A stretch of DNA of 64,000 nucleotides from Gallionella sp. (GTDB taxonomy: Bacteria > Pseudomonadota > Gammaproteobacteria > Burkholderiales > Gallionellaceae), in NCBI GenBank assembly GCA_028714895.1, contig JAQTLM010000010.1, positions 1-64,000 of the forward strand, in the 5' to 3' direction. Below are positions 51,249 through 60,351 of this stretch, in pieces. The notes under the pieces were generated by a model. That model had not been told where the DNA came from and searched no databases. It saw only the letters and a program-made list of their open reading frames with translations. The position numbers and the translations under genes are program-made. The stretch's first letter is position 1. Each line of letters opens with the position of its first letter.

Positions 51249-52285
51249 GATTTTTCCACCACGGCAGCAGCCAGTGCAATGCCAGCATCGGTGAGCGAAT
51301 TCTTGAGCCCGGGCAGGGCGCGATTGAACAAGTTAACCGTTGCCGGATCTACCGCGCGCAACGTCATCCGCAGCCCGCTTTCGGTGAACACCAGGCGGGC
51401 ATGGACATCGCCCAGCCTGGGCAAGGCCAACTCCATCTCTGTGCTCCACTGCCGTTCATCCTGCTGCTGCCGCGGCTGGCGCTCTGGCTGTCCCTGAATT
51501 TCCCACTGCATCTGCTGTCCGGGCCAGACTTGTCCCATCCACGCCAGATGATGTTGCTCCAGTGTATGCAGTTGCTGCTGCACCAGATTCACCAGCTCTT
51601 TGGCGATCGGCTGGGCAGTATCGCCGGCAACTTTGGCTTGCGCCGGAATGTCCGCTTGCATTTGCGCAGTGGAAATTTTATCAATCACAGCCCGCTGGTC
51701 GGCGGCAGATAGCGGCAAAGCCTTCCCGGTCAGCAGGTTTTGCGGCTCCTCCAGCAATTGATTGATGCTGCGTTCCCCGCGTACCCACTGTGCCTGATGC
51801 GATTCGTAAAACAGGCCGCTTTTGCCGAGCGTTTCGCGCAGCCCCCCGGCCAGTAGCTTGGTGTCCGGCACTTGTTGCTCAGCCGACCAAACTGCCTTGT
51901 TGCCGAGCTGCTGAACAACCGGCCTTTCGATTGGCCGCTCCGCAAGATTGGAAAGCAATCGTGCCGCCGTGCCGATTTGCTCGGGGGTCGAAAGCGGATT
52001 GGTTGATGCAACCATGCCGAATGTAATTTTCGGCTGTAGCGAAATCACCTGGAGCCTGATTGCATCGCCGCTCTGGATATTGCCGGGCAAGCGCATCTGG
52101 AGTGTCTGGCCAGCGACCTGCACCCTGAACAAACCCTCGCTTATTTTGTCCTGGACAGCGCCCTGCAATTGCTGTCCGAGCTCCAGATTGGTGACAGGTT
52201 TGGGCGCGTTGGGAGTTGCCGTGGCTAACGGCTTTCCGGAGTTGGAAAGGACTTGCAGCGCACTAATTACATTGGCGGGTAGCAT
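51245..52285 (-). CDS. fliK: flagellar hook-length control protein
   Basis: 346 residues from ATG 52285 (GAGGTGA upstream). Gln/Pro-rich N-terminal and central parts, then the conserved C-terminal block LALPRLGDVHARLVFTESG and LRMTLRAVDPATVNLFNRAL, typical of FliK/Flg_hook domains. Measures hook length and triggers the export switch. Weakly conserved in its first two thirds, as in the family. Confidence 0.8.
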   Translation of the reverse strand: MLPANVISALQVLSNSGKPLATATPNAPKPVTNLELGQQLQGAVQDKISEGLFRVQVAGQTLQMRLPGNIQSGDAIRLQVISLQPKITFGMVASTNPLSTPEQIGTAARLLSNLAERPIERPVVQQLGNKAVWSAEQQVPDTKLLAGGLRETLGKSGLFYESHQAQWVRGERSINQLLEEPQNLLTGKALPLSAADQRAVIDKISTAQMQADIPAQAKVAGDTAQPIAKELVNLVQQQLHTLEQHHLAWMGQVWPGQQMQWEIQGQPERQPRQQQDERQWSTEMELALPRLGDVHARLVFTESGLRMTLRAVDPATVNLFNRALPGLKNSLTDAGIALAAAVVEKS

Positions 52286-52353
52286 TGAAGGCAATCACCT
52301 CGTCAGATTTTGTAGGGGCTAGCCTTATCAGTAGTTCCATTAGGCTCGCCTTA

Positions 52354-52423
52354 TGGGCATCTCTAAAAATTCGTCACACCGGTGCAGGCTGGTGTGACGA
52401 AATCTGAATTTCAGAACTTCCCT
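52354..52423. repeat. MITE-like element, shortened copy
   Basis: Relative of 21929-22040: GGGCATCTCTAAAAATTCG and CACACC at the left edge, GAACTTCCC at the right edge, with one hairpin CGTCACACC/GGTGTGACG (52372-52399). The middle hairpin is missing. Confidence 0.55.
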
Positions 52424-52432
52424 TATGCAAAA

Positions 52433-52453
52433 GGGCAGGTCTCAGACCTGCCC
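52433..52453. terminator. GC-rich palindrome after fliT
   Basis: 21-bp palindrome with the core GGTCTCAGACC, two bases different from that at 34901-34921. It lies between fliT and fliK and may end transcription of fliDST. Confidence 0.55.
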
Positions 52454-52500
52454 CTGCGAAATACGGGAATGTGCGGGCATCAAATTTGCCCAGCATGTCA

Positions 52501-52824
52501 CTAGCCCCTATATGCCTGCTGTAACCGCTGTTCCTGACGATTGCTTTGCATAATGCGTTGTAATTGTCCCATCCATGCCACGGTACTGCTACGGATGTCG
52601 GCATCATTCTCCAGGATTTTCTTGATGATCTGAACCTTGCGCTGGCGGGACGGCTCATCCAGCGTGGTGAACGCATCTGCCTGCTTCATCGCGGCGACGT
52701 ACTGCCGGCACTGCTGCTCAAGGTCAATCAGATTTTCCCATTCGCCGCGTACCGCTGCTTCGCGCATCTGCGCGGTCAGGGTGGATAGCGATTCGTAATT
52801 CGCGATGACTTGATGGCTGCCCAT
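52501..52824 (-). CDS. fliT: flagellar chaperone FliT
   Basis: 107 residues, all helical, with FliT traits: an N-terminal YESLSTLTAQMREAAVRGEW, then DLEQQCRQYVAAM and a C-terminal IRSSTVAWMGQLQRIM. FliT keeps FliD soluble for export. Position after fliS and fliD supports the call better than sequence alone. Confidence 0.82.
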   Translation of the reverse strand: MGSHQVIANYESLSTLTAQMREAAVRGEWENLIDLEQQCRQYVAAMKQADAFTTLDEPSRQRKVQIIKKILENDADIRSSTVAWMGQLQRIMQSNRQEQRLQQAYRG

Positions 52825-52829
52825 TTTCC

Positions 52830-53300
52830 TTATCCTCTTGCGTATGCCAATTGCGCTCTATTCACGGCTTTCGGCTGCATATCCACCACCTGTTGCGATA
52901 CGGCCGAAGCTGCGGCTGGCTGCCGTATGCTGTCCCAGGCGCCCTTCAAATCGTTCAGCAGGCGAGCCACTTCATCCAGTGCGGCCATATCGTTATTCAA
53001 ATTGGCAGCCACCAAACAAGTTACCATATAATTGTATAATAAAGACAAATTCTGCGCCAACTCACCCCCGGCTTTTTTATCCAGACTGGCATTCAGCCCT
53101 TCGCCAATGATGGCAATGGCTTTGGAAATTGCCGCGCCCTTGGCGGGAATATCTTTGCGCAGGATACCGTTCTTGGCATTGGCGATCGCCAGCAATGCGC
53201 CCTGATACAACATCGAAATCAGCTTGACTGGGTCGGCAGCAGTCACACCGGATTCGATCCCGACCTTGTTATAGGCTCTGATTGCAGCGGTGGTGTTCAT
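52830..53300 (-). CDS. fliS: flagellar chaperone FliS
   Basis: 156 residues with the FliS signature: IRAYNKVGIESGVTAADPVK, then LISMLYQGALLAIANAK and LSLLYNYMVTCLVAANLNND. It binds the flagellin C-terminus before export. Between fliD and fliT; five bases separate it from fliT. Confidence 0.93.
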   Translation of the reverse strand: MNTTAAIRAYNKVGIESGVTAADPVKLISMLYQGALLAIANAKNGILRKDIPAKGAAISKAIAIIGEGLNASLDKKAGGELAQNLSLLYNYMVTCLVAANLNNDMAALDEVARLLNDLKGAWDSIRQPAAASAVSQQVVDMQPKAVNRAQLAYARG

Positions 53301-53321
53301 GATAGTGCCCCTAAATTTAGT

Positions 53322-54764
53322 CTATCCAAGTTGCTTGGTTAAGTATGCGCTGGTGCTATTCATGTTGCTCAGCAACATATTGAGGTTGCTATAGGTCGTG
53401 GTGTATTGTTTTTGCAGAGCCGTCATCCGCAATTCCAATTTGCTGATCTGGTCGTTGTAACCTTTAACCGATGCGTTAAAGCTTTTGGTGCGCGCGTCGA
53501 TCAAGCCACCGGGAGCAAGAGCGGAGGTAGACCATGCATCCAGCCTGGTGGCAAAACCTGTTGCAGAAGAAAACAAATTGGTCACATCGCCGAAATTGTT
53601 CGCCATGGCACTGTTCAGTTTGCTGCTATCCAGCTTCAGTGTGCCATCTGTCTGGAAGGCAACACCGACTTCAGAGAGGCGGGTCAGGGTGCCGCCGCTC
53701 GCAGCCGTACTCATGATACCGCGCAATTGATCCTGCATGAGGCGCAGCGTTCCATCACCCGCTAAAGCACCTGCCGCCACAGTGCCACTGCCGTAGGCGG
53801 AGCGACTCTTAAGCTGGTTGACCAACGCATTATAAGCATCGATAAAGCCGGATACCGCTGTGCTGGCTGCGTTCGTATCATGCGCTACCGTCAAGGTGGC
53901 TGGTGTGGTCGTGGGCTTGTTCAGCGTCAGGGTGACACCCTGAATGGCATTGGTGATCGTGTTCGAAGCATTGCTAAGCGCGATGCCATTCACCGTGAAG
54001 TTGGCATTCTGGGCGGCGGCGGTTTGGTTCAGGTGTTGCGCGGCGGGCAGGCCGGCAGGATCATACCCCAGCAAGGTGCCGATGGTGCCGTCTCCGCCGC
54101 TGGTGGTGATTTTGAGGCTATTGCTTGCGCCGCTGCTGGTCGAAGTCAGCGCGAGGCGATAGGGTGTGCCGCTGCCATCGTTGACGATGGTTGCCGACAC
54201 GCCCATCTGGGCGGCATTGATCGCATCGCTTATGCCTTGCAGCGTATTGTTGGTTCCATCTATGGTGATGCTCTTGGTGCCGCTGCCGTTGGAAGCAAAG
54301 TTGGCGCCGCTGTAAACTCCTGCGGATAGCGTGCCGCCGCTGATGGTGCCGAAATCGAATGTGATCGTGGTTGCCACCCCATCGCTGATAGCGGCGGTAC
54401 TGCTGGTTTGTCCGGCGGCAACCAGACTCTGTGCCTGGGCCAGATTGGTCACATTCAAAGCATAAGTGCCTGCTGCCGCTGTGCTGCCAGCAGAGGTAGA
54501 AGCGGAAAAAACGCTGGCATCAGACGAAGTGGCGCTCACTCCCTGCAGCTTGCTGTTCAAACCCTGCAATGCGGTTTGAAAACCCGAGACTAATCCGCTG
54601 ATCGTGCCGAAAGACGAAATCTTGGTCTGGTAACTGGCTACCTTGGTGTTGAGCTTGTCGATGGGTTGACGCTCGGCCGCCATCAACTGCGAGACGAGGG
54701 TAGGGACATCAAGGGTGCCCGCGCTCGACGACGCTGGCGTTGTTACTGATGAGGTGGTTGCCAT
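53322..54764 (-). CDS. fliD: flagellar filament cap protein FliD
   Basis: 480 residues. FliD_N (LDVPTLVSQLMAAERQPIDK) and FliD_C (VSGFIDAYNALVNQLKSRSA and RLDAWSTSALAPGGLIDART) domains are clear. Low in Cys, rich in Ser/Thr/Ala/Gly. GGGAGG precedes ATG 54764. The cap assembles filament subunits at the distal end. Confidence 0.95.
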   Translation of the reverse strand: MATTSSVTTPASSSAGTLDVPTLVSQLMAAERQPIDKLNTKVASYQTKISSFGTISGLVSGFQTALQGLNSKLQGVSATSSDASVFSASTSAGSTAAAGTYALNVTNLAQAQSLVAAGQTSSTAAISDGVATTITFDFGTISGGTLSAGVYSGANFASNGSGTKSITIDGTNNTLQGISDAINAAQMGVSATIVNDGSGTPYRLALTSTSSGASNSLKITTSGGDGTIGTLLGYDPAGLPAAQHLNQTAAAQNANFTVNGIALSNASNTITNAIQGVTLTLNKPTTTPATLTVAHDTNAASTAVSGFIDAYNALVNQLKSRSAYGSGTVAAGALAGDGTLRLMQDQLRGIMSTAASGGTLTRLSEVGVAFQTDGTLKLDSSKLNSAMANNFGDVTNLFSSATGFATRLDAWSTSALAPGGLIDARTKSFNASVKGYNDQISKLELRMTALQKQYTTTYSNLNMLLSNMNSTSAYLTKQLG

Positions 54765-54780
54765 GATTTTACCTCCCGTG

Positions 54781-55149
54781 CTAAACCTTATGGTTCAACA
54801 AGAGCCCCTGCCGCTGCAGGAATTGGTCTATCGAGCGTGCAATTGCCAGCGTCTCTTCCGAGGGAAATTGACGAATCAAATCGCCGGTCTGTGTGTCCAC
54901 CATCTTGACGATTGGCTTTTTAGTGCTGGTGTCCACGCTGAATTCCAGATTCTGGCTCGACTGCCGCATTGCCAGATTGATGCCGTCCACCGCATTCTGC
55001 AACTGTTCAGGGGAAGGTTGCGAAGCGGCTTGCTTAACGCCAAGCGCAGGTTCGACATTCGAGGTACCAACAACGACATTAGGCGCACCATCGCTGGCGA
55101 GCCTGGCAGGCGATGCCGCCTGATTCGTGGTGCTATTTTGGATAATCAT
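54781..55149 (-). CDS. flaG: FlaG family protein
   Basis: 122 residues; the C-terminal half has the FlaG pattern NLEFSVDTSTKKPIVKMVDT, then LIRQFPSEETLAIARSIDQF. FlaG affects filament length in other bacteria. It lies 16 bases before fliD. Confidence 0.9.
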   Translation of the reverse strand: MIIQNSTTNQAASPARLASDGAPNVVVGTSNVEPALGVKQAASQPSPEQLQNAVDGINLAMRQSSQNLEFSVDTSTKKPIVKMVDTQTGDLIRQFPSEETLAIARSIDQFLQRQGLLLNHKV

Positions 55150-55168
55150 TTTTGATCTCCTTTACTCT

Positions 55169-55200
55169 AAATGCCCAACCGGTTGTCCGGTCAGGCATTT
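55169..55200 (-). terminator. terminator after fliC
   Basis: AAATGCC (55169-55175) and GGCATTT (55194-55200) enclose a further ACCGG/CCGGT pairing; on the minus strand the stem ends in ATTTAGAG. It lies just after the fliC stop and before flaG, so most fliC message would be monocistronic. Confidence 0.6.
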
Positions 55201-55215
55201 ATTATACTATCAGGA

Positions 55216-55908
55216 TTAACGCAGCAAAGTCAGCACCGTGTTTGGCGTTTGGTTCGCCTGTGCCAGCACCGCCGTACCCGCTTGTTGCAGAATGTTGTTG
55301 CGGGTCATCGCAGTGGTTTCCGCGGCATAGTCGGTATCCATGACGCGGCTATACGCAGCCGACAAGTTCACCGAAGCGGTCTGCAAGGTGGAGATGGTAG
55401 ATGCCAGCCCCGACATGTCGGCACCATAGTTGGCGCGTGCGGTTGTTACCAAAGCGAGATCTGCAGCGACAGTCGCAATGGTGCCTGTAATGGCCGGCTT
55501 GGTGCCGTAAGGTGTAGTCGGACCTCCAGCTACCGCAACCGAGTTGACAACCAGCACATTAATGCGGGTGTTTTCAGCAATCAATGCGGTAGTTTCAGCA
55601 TTGCCTGCGGGGACTTGCGTCAAAACTTCTGACATGCGTTGCAGGTTTTCGGAGATTTGGCTCAGATAGCCATCAGCGGTTTGCGCCAGCGAAACGGCGT
55701 CATTTGCCATACGAATGGTCACGTTCGTGCTGCGAATCGAGGTATCGTAACCTGCGGCAGTGGCCATGCCGGTAGCGTCGTCCTTGGCGCTATTGATGCG
55801 CAGGCCAGAAGAGAGGCGCTGCTGTGCAGTTTGCAGCGCAATAGCTGATTTATTCAGGGATGCTCCAGCGAACAGGGCGCCTACGTTGGTGTTGATGACT
55901 TGTGCCAT
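55216..55908 (-). CDS. fliC: flagellin, short type
   Basis: 230 residues: conserved D0/D1 N-terminus (AQVINTNVGALFAGASLNKS, then LSSGLRINSAKDDATGMATA) and C-terminus (NILQQAGTAVLAQANQTPNT). The variable D2/D3 part is almost absent, so the filament surface is plain. Preceded by AAGGAG and by a sigma-28 promoter. Confidence 0.94.
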   Translation of the reverse strand: MAQVINTNVGALFAGASLNKSAIALQTAQQRLSSGLRINSAKDDATGMATAAGYDTSIRSTNVTIRMANDAVSLAQTADGYLSQISENLQRMSEVLTQVPAGNAETTALIAENTRINVLVVNSVAVAGGPTTPYGTKPAITGTIATVAADLALVTTARANYGADMSGLASTISTLQTASVNLSAAYSRVMDTDYAAETTAMTRNNILQQAGTAVLAQANQTPNTVLTLLR

Positions 55909-55999
55909 TTTAGATCTCCTTAAAGTTTATTGTTCGGCTTGGTTGCCGGTCACTTTGGTTTGACTGATGTTACAAGCTTGTCAACCGCCGTTATTCCAG

Positions 56000-56026
56000 T
56001 TATCGGAACGAGCCGGGAAAACTTTA
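56000..56026 (-). promoter_or_regulatory. sigma-28 (FliA) promoter of fliC
   Basis: On the minus strand TAAAGTTT (56026-56019), 11 bases, then TCCGATAA (56007-56000): consensus TAAAGTTT-N11-GCCGATAA with one mismatch. The start would be near 55993, giving a leader of about 85 bases before fliC. The remaining part of the gene-free interval up to 56221 holds a dispersed-type sequence (CCTTCGACAGGCTCAGGACA) and no gene. Confidence 0.9.
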
Positions 56027-56221
56027 GGGAAATTTTAAAATTCTTTGTCGTAGCCCGCGATAAAGCCCTTCGACAGGCTCAGGACAGGCTGCAGCATCCA
56101 GGGAACAGTGGGCGTACCCGAAAGCGCCCCGGATTCCATTGCATGCCATCCGGGTTACACTCGCTGCCTCTAGTCATAGCCGAGCCACCGCAAGCAAACA
56201 CCATACGCTGCCAGCCTCCCG

Positions 56222-56731
56222 TCATGGCGCGGCGGCGACCGTGAACCTGTCGGTATTAACCTCAAATATTTCCTCTCCGCGTTTGCTGCGGATGCGCAAT
56301 TCCCAATAGCCCTTGAGCGGAAAGTTGATATAACCCTGATAGTTGCCCGGCGATGTTTCCTTGAAAGCCGTGGTGAAGTCCTTGCCCGCATCGGACGCGC
56401 GGTAAGCCAGCACTTCCATTGTTCCGCTGACCGGCATGCCCGCACGATCCGCCACACCGATTTCGTAGGCCGTCGGCGAATTCATCACGATGACCTTGGG
56501 CTGTTTGATGGTAGTTTTCCAGGCAAGGATTCTGTGCGCCTGAAGATCGCTTAGCGCAGCGGTATCGGATTTGCGGTCTTTGGTGCTGTACTCCCGATCC
56601 ACCAGCGCCGGGCGATTTTGCATGGCAAGCCAGATGAAGGTGCCGTTCACGCCCAGTACCACGACTATCAACCCCATCATTCCGAGGAACCAAGGGTTGT
56701 GTAAGCCTTTTTTGCTATCTTGCGAAATCAT
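56222..56731 (-). CDS. ccoH: cbb3 oxidase assembly protein FixH/CcoH
   Basis: 169 residues from ATG 56731. A membrane helix (PWFLGMMGLIVVVLGVNGTF) followed by a periplasmic FixH domain (GYINFPLKGYWELRIRSKRG near the end). Required for assembly of cbb3 oxidase. It follows ccoG on the same strand. Confidence 0.82.
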   Translation of the reverse strand: MISQDSKKGLHNPWFLGMMGLIVVVLGVNGTFIWLAMQNRPALVDREYSTKDRKSDTAALSDLQAHRILAWKTTIKQPKVIVMNSPTAYEIGVADRAGMPVSGTMEVLAYRASDAGKDFTTAFKETSPGNYQGYINFPLKGYWELRIRSKRGEEIFEVNTDRFTVAAAP

Positions 56732-56821
56732 TTTCAGGACTCCATTTTTAATTATAATTTGCGTTACAAACGATAATAATCGCGCAGGGTGCGTTACCAA
56801 GCCACACCGTAAATCACCCGA

Positions 56822-58255
56822 TCAACGCTTGGGGCCGTTGAATTTGGTCTTGTATTCAGCCGCGATGAGCGGATCGTCGACGCTCTGGATACGAAACACG
56901 ATCGGCGTCACTTCCCTTTTGATGTTCTCGCCGGGCGCCCTGACAAAAATAGTAAAGGAAGTGCTGCGGCCATGGTGTGTCAGCAATGGTTTCTCGGCGC
57001 CGATAATAACCTGGTCTTTCACGCCGCCCTCTGCCGTGACCGTCACATGAAAATCATGGTCGGTCTTATTGAGCACCTTGAAGTCGTATTTGTTCTGTAT
57101 CGAACCGTCGCTCAGGTTCACATACAAGGGCTGGCGCTCCGGTATCACCTTCAGCGCTATCGAGCCCAGGTGGGTCAGACCATAAACGATTCCGCCAAAA
57201 GCGATCAGGATAATGCCGATATATACCAGCGTGCGCGGATGCCGATACATTTTCTTGGCGGGTTTGCCTTCCAGTTCGTCCAGCGAGGTATAACGTATCA
57301 AGCCGTGCGGCTTACCAACCTTGTCCATGATGGAATCGCAGGCATCCAGGCACAGGCCGCAAGTAATACAGCCCAATTGCTGCCCATCGCGGATATCCAC
57401 GCCGGTCGGACACACCTGCACACACTGATAGCAATCAATGCAATCGCCTTGCGCTGCTCTTCCCTCCTCGCCCGCTTTACGATGCAGCTTGCCGCGCGGC
57501 TCGCCGCGCCTGAAATCATAGGCCGGCAAGATCGTTTGCGAATCCGTCATCACGCCCTGGATGCGCGCGTAGGGACACATCCACATGCAGACCTGCTCGC
57601 GCAACAACGCGGCCAAAATATAAGTGCCAAAAAAAAGTGTAGCCAGCGTCACCCAACCGACCAGCGGCAACTGAAAATGCACCAGCTTGTTCCAATAATC
57701 GTAGGCATCTACAAACCAGGTCGAAAAACTGATGCCGGTTAGCAAGGAAATCAACATCCAGATGAAATGCTTGATGGATTTCTTCCAGATTTTTCCCACG
57801 TTCCAGGGTGCGACGTCCAGTTTGCGCCGGGCTTGGGGATTGCCTTCGATTTTATCTTCTATCCAGGTGAACCAATCGGTCCACGCAGTCTGGAAGCAGA
57901 AATAGCCGCACCACACCCGCGACGCCACCGAAGTCACCGCGAACAGCACCATCGCCAGCAACAGCAGCAACAGCGACAACATCCAGATGTCCTGTGGCAG
58001 CACCGTCAGATTAAAGAAGTGGAACTGGCTATTGGTGATATCGAACAGAATGGCCTGCTTGCCGTTCCAGCGTAGATAAGGAACGAGGAAAAACAGCAGA
58101 TAGAGCGCCTGAGTGTAGTTTTTTATAGTGCGAAAAAAGCCGGGCATGCGTTTGGCATGAATGGTCTTGGCACCCGTGTTCACATTCCAGTGTTCAAGCT
58201 CCTGGTAGATTCCAGTGACAGAACCTGCTTCCTTTCGTTCTATTTCCATGTTCAC
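56822..58255 (-). CDS. ccoG: cytochrome c oxidase accessory protein CcoG (FixG/RdxA)
   Basis: 477 residues with five or so membrane segments and two 4Fe-4S motifs (CIDCYQCVQVCP and CITCGLCLDACD), plus the RVWCGYFCFQTAWTDWFTWI block. C-terminal immunoglobulin-like FixG domain. Involved in copper handling for cbb3 oxidase. GTG 58255 is favoured because AGGAG lies seven bases upstream; ATG 58249 is the alternative. Confidence 0.94.
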   Translation of the reverse strand: MNMEIERKEAGSVTGIYQELEHWNVNTGAKTIHAKRMPGFFRTIKNYTQALYLLFFLVPYLRWNGKQAILFDITNSQFHFFNLTVLPQDIWMLSLLLLLLAMVLFAVTSVASRVWCGYFCFQTAWTDWFTWIEDKIEGNPQARRKLDVAPWNVGKIWKKSIKHFIWMLISLLTGISFSTWFVDAYDYWNKLVHFQLPLVGWVTLATLFFGTYILAALLREQVCMWMCPYARIQGVMTDSQTILPAYDFRRGEPRGKLHRKAGEEGRAAQGDCIDCYQCVQVCPTGVDIRDGQQLGCITCGLCLDACDSIMDKVGKPHGLIRYTSLDELEGKPAKKMYRHPRTLVYIGIILIAFGGIVYGLTHLGSIALKVIPERQPLYVNLSDGSIQNKYDFKVLNKTDHDFHVTVTAEGGVKDQVIIGAEKPLLTHHGRSTSFTIFVRAPGENIKREVTPIVFRIQSVDDPLIAAEYKTKFNGPKR

Positions 58256-58378
58256 ACTCTCACTCCTGACGGTCTCGGCAATTTATCTGGGGTTACGCTA
58301 TTCCAAAATCAATAGGCGAACATTGTAACCACCGTTTATATCGTTACTGCTCAAAAACCATCTCACTTCCGTGATGAA

Positions 58379-58408
58379 AAAAGGAGGAGATTCAACTCTC
58401 CTCCTTTT
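58379..58408 (-). terminator. terminator after ccoP
   Basis: AAAAGGAGGAGA and TCTCCTCCTTTT form a perfect 12-bp stem with a 6-base loop and T-runs on both sides. It lies after the ccoP stop on the minus strand, so ccoG and ccoH likely have their own promoter between 58256 and 58378. Confidence 0.88.
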
Positions 58409-58433
58409 CATGCGTGCATGAAGCCGGGGCTGC

Positions 58434-59381
58434 CTACTTGGCGGCCCCAGCGGCTGGTGCTTTGGCGGCAGCGGGCGCGTCAGACTGACCGCCACCGAAT
58501 TTGTACACGTACACCGCCAGCTTCTTGATTTCGGCATCGCTCAGTTTGCCGGCTTCCTTAAACGACGGCATGACTGCCACGCGACCTTGCGGGTTGCCCG
58601 AGTTTACGCCGTAAGTAATGGTGCGCTTGATGCCCTCGACAAGCTTCTTCATATTCTCGGCGTCGTTCAGCTTGTCGTTCCTTACTTCAAAACGCCAGAT
58701 CTTGTCGGTCAGATTAGCCGAACCCATAGCCTGAATACCCTTGCCATCTTCGCCGTGGCAAGCCGTACAGCCTTTTGCCGCGAACAGCGGCGTGGAATTA
58801 GGCTGGCCTTTCGCGACTGCATTGGCCAAGGCGTCGATCTCGGCGGCGGACAGTATGTCCTTGTGCGCCATCATCATGCCCTGGCGGCCGCCTTCGATGG
58901 AGGCATGGATATCTTCGATCTTACCGCCATACAGCCAGTCGTCGTCGTTCAGTATCGGCGCAAACAGCCCTTGCCTGTCATGCGTACCGATACCGTTCTG
59001 GCCGTGGCAGGCAGCACAATTGTCGCCAAATAATACCTTACCGGAACGGGTGACATACTCGGTCAATTCGCTGTCCGCCAGAATGGCTGCCGGTGTCATG
59101 CCCTTGAGCCTGGCTTCGAATTTTCCGCGCACTGCCTCCACCTCGCCCACGTCGGCTTCCATTTCCTTGATTGCTGTCCAGCCGCCGATCCCCTTGAAAT
59201 ACCCGCCTACCGTAGAGAGCGGGAAGGATGGGTAGTATAGAAAGTACACCACGCAAAACAGCGCACTGGCGGTTAAGCCCAGCATCCACCATTTTGGCGG
59301 CTGGTTGGTGAGATCCGCCAAATCGTCGTCCCACACGTGTCCGGTTGTCGGGACGCTTGATACCTCGTGTTTTTCGCTCAT
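58434..59381 (-). CDS. ccoP: cbb3 cytochrome oxidase subunit III (di-haem)
   Basis: 315 residues: N-terminal FixP segment with a membrane helix (WWMLGLTASALFCVVYFLYY) and two c-type haem sites, CAACHGQNG (about 132) and CTACHGEDG (about 207), each with a downstream Met. C-terminus is Ala-rich. Passes electrons from soluble cytochromes to CcoO/CcoN. Overlaps ccoQ by four bases. Confidence 0.96.
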   Translation of the reverse strand: MSEKHEVSSVPTTGHVWDDDLADLTNQPPKWWMLGLTASALFCVVYFLYYPSFPLSTVGGYFKGIGGWTAIKEMEADVGEVEAVRGKFEARLKGMTPAAILADSELTEYVTRSGKVLFGDNCAACHGQNGIGTHDRQGLFAPILNDDDWLYGGKIEDIHASIEGGRQGMMMAHKDILSAAEIDALANAVAKGQPNSTPLFAAKGCTACHGEDGKGIQAMGSANLTDKIWRFEVRNDKLNDAENMKKLVEGIKRTITYGVNSGNPQGRVAVMPSFKEAGKLSDAEIKKLAVYVYKFGGGQSDAPAAAKAPAAGAAK

Positions 59382-59587
59382 TTTATTTCTCCTGCATTGA
59401 TATGATCTTCGTCATCCAGCGCCATACCGCGCTGTGACTCGAACTTGTCCTTGTTTGCCGGACGAAACACCATGACATAAACATAGACCATGCCGATGAA
59501 CATTGCCACGGAAAAAAATACCCCGAGCCAGTCATTGATGGTCATGGCGGCCACATCCATGCCCAGATAGCCCATCAGCTTAGTCAC
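59378..59587 (-). CDS. ccoQ: cbb3 oxidase subunit CcoQ
   Basis: 69-residue protein with one membrane helix ([20 protein letters not shown]) then [20 protein letters not shown], standard for CcoQ. It stabilises the oxidase. It sits between ccoO and ccoP with overlaps on both sides. Confidence 0.9.
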   Translation of the reverse strand: MTKLMGYLGMDVAAMTINDWLGVFFSVAMFIGMVYVYVMVFRPANKDKFESQRGMALDDEDHINAGEIK

Positions 59588-60341
59588 GATAATTCACGCC
59601 TTCGGTAAATTTAATGTGATTCCCCAAACTTTGCAGGTAAGCAATGAGCGCTTCCAGCTCAGTCTTGCCTTCCACAGCATCTTTGGCACTGGCAATGTCT
59701 GCATCCGTGTAAGGAGCCGGATAAAAAGGCATGCTGCGCATCGCCTCCATATTTTTCTTTATTTGTTTGGCATCGACTTTGCCTTTATCCAGAAAGACAT
59801 AGTTGGGCATGACGGACTCAGGCACCACTTCGCGCGGATACATCAGATGGCGGTGATGCCATTCGTCCGAATACTTGCCGCCGACACGCGCCAAGTCTGG
59901 ACCGGTGCGCTTGGAGCCCCATTGGAAGGGGTGGTCGTACATGGACTCGGAAGATACCGAGTAGTGGCCATAACGATCATTCTCGTCGCGGAACGGGCGG
60001 ATCATTTGCGAATGGCACAGGTAGCAGCCTTCGCGGACGTAAACATCACGCCCGGCCAGTTCCAGCGGTTTGTAAGGACGCACGCCATCGCCCGGTTTCC
60101 AGTCATCCAGAGTCTGGCCGGGTTGACGCTGCCAGACGATGGGGGAGATTTCCTTGCTGGCTACCTTGCCTTTGACGTCGGGCGACAGGTGGGTCATGGT
60201 GCGATCCAGATAGAACAACGGGACGATTTCCACGATGCCGCCAACCGCCACAACCATGGCGACCATGACGAACATCAGGACAGTACTACGTTCAATCCTG
60301 TCCTGAAATTTGGTCGAATAAATTTTGTCTTGATCAGACAT
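59580..60341 (-). CDS. ccoO: cbb3 cytochrome oxidase subunit II (mono-haem)
   Basis: 253 residues from ATG 60341. N-terminal membrane anchor ([20 protein letters not shown]), haem c site [20 protein letters not shown], then [20 protein letters not shown] and the ligand-Met part [20 protein letters not shown]. Normal length. Confidence 0.96.
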   Translation of the reverse strand: MSDQDKIYSTKFQDRIERSTVLMFVMVAMVVAVGGIVEIVPLFYLDRTMTHLSPDVKGKVASKEISPIVWQRQPGQTLDDWKPGDGVRPYKPLELAGRDVYVREGCYLCHSQMIRPFRDENDRYGHYSVSSESMYDHPFQWGSKRTGPDLARVGGKYSDEWHHRHLMYPREVVPESVMPNYVFLDKGKVDAKQIKKNMEAMRSMPFYPAPYTDADIASAKDAVEGKTELEALIAYLQSLGNHIKFTEGVNYRD

Positions 60342-60351
60342 GTCTCTCTCC

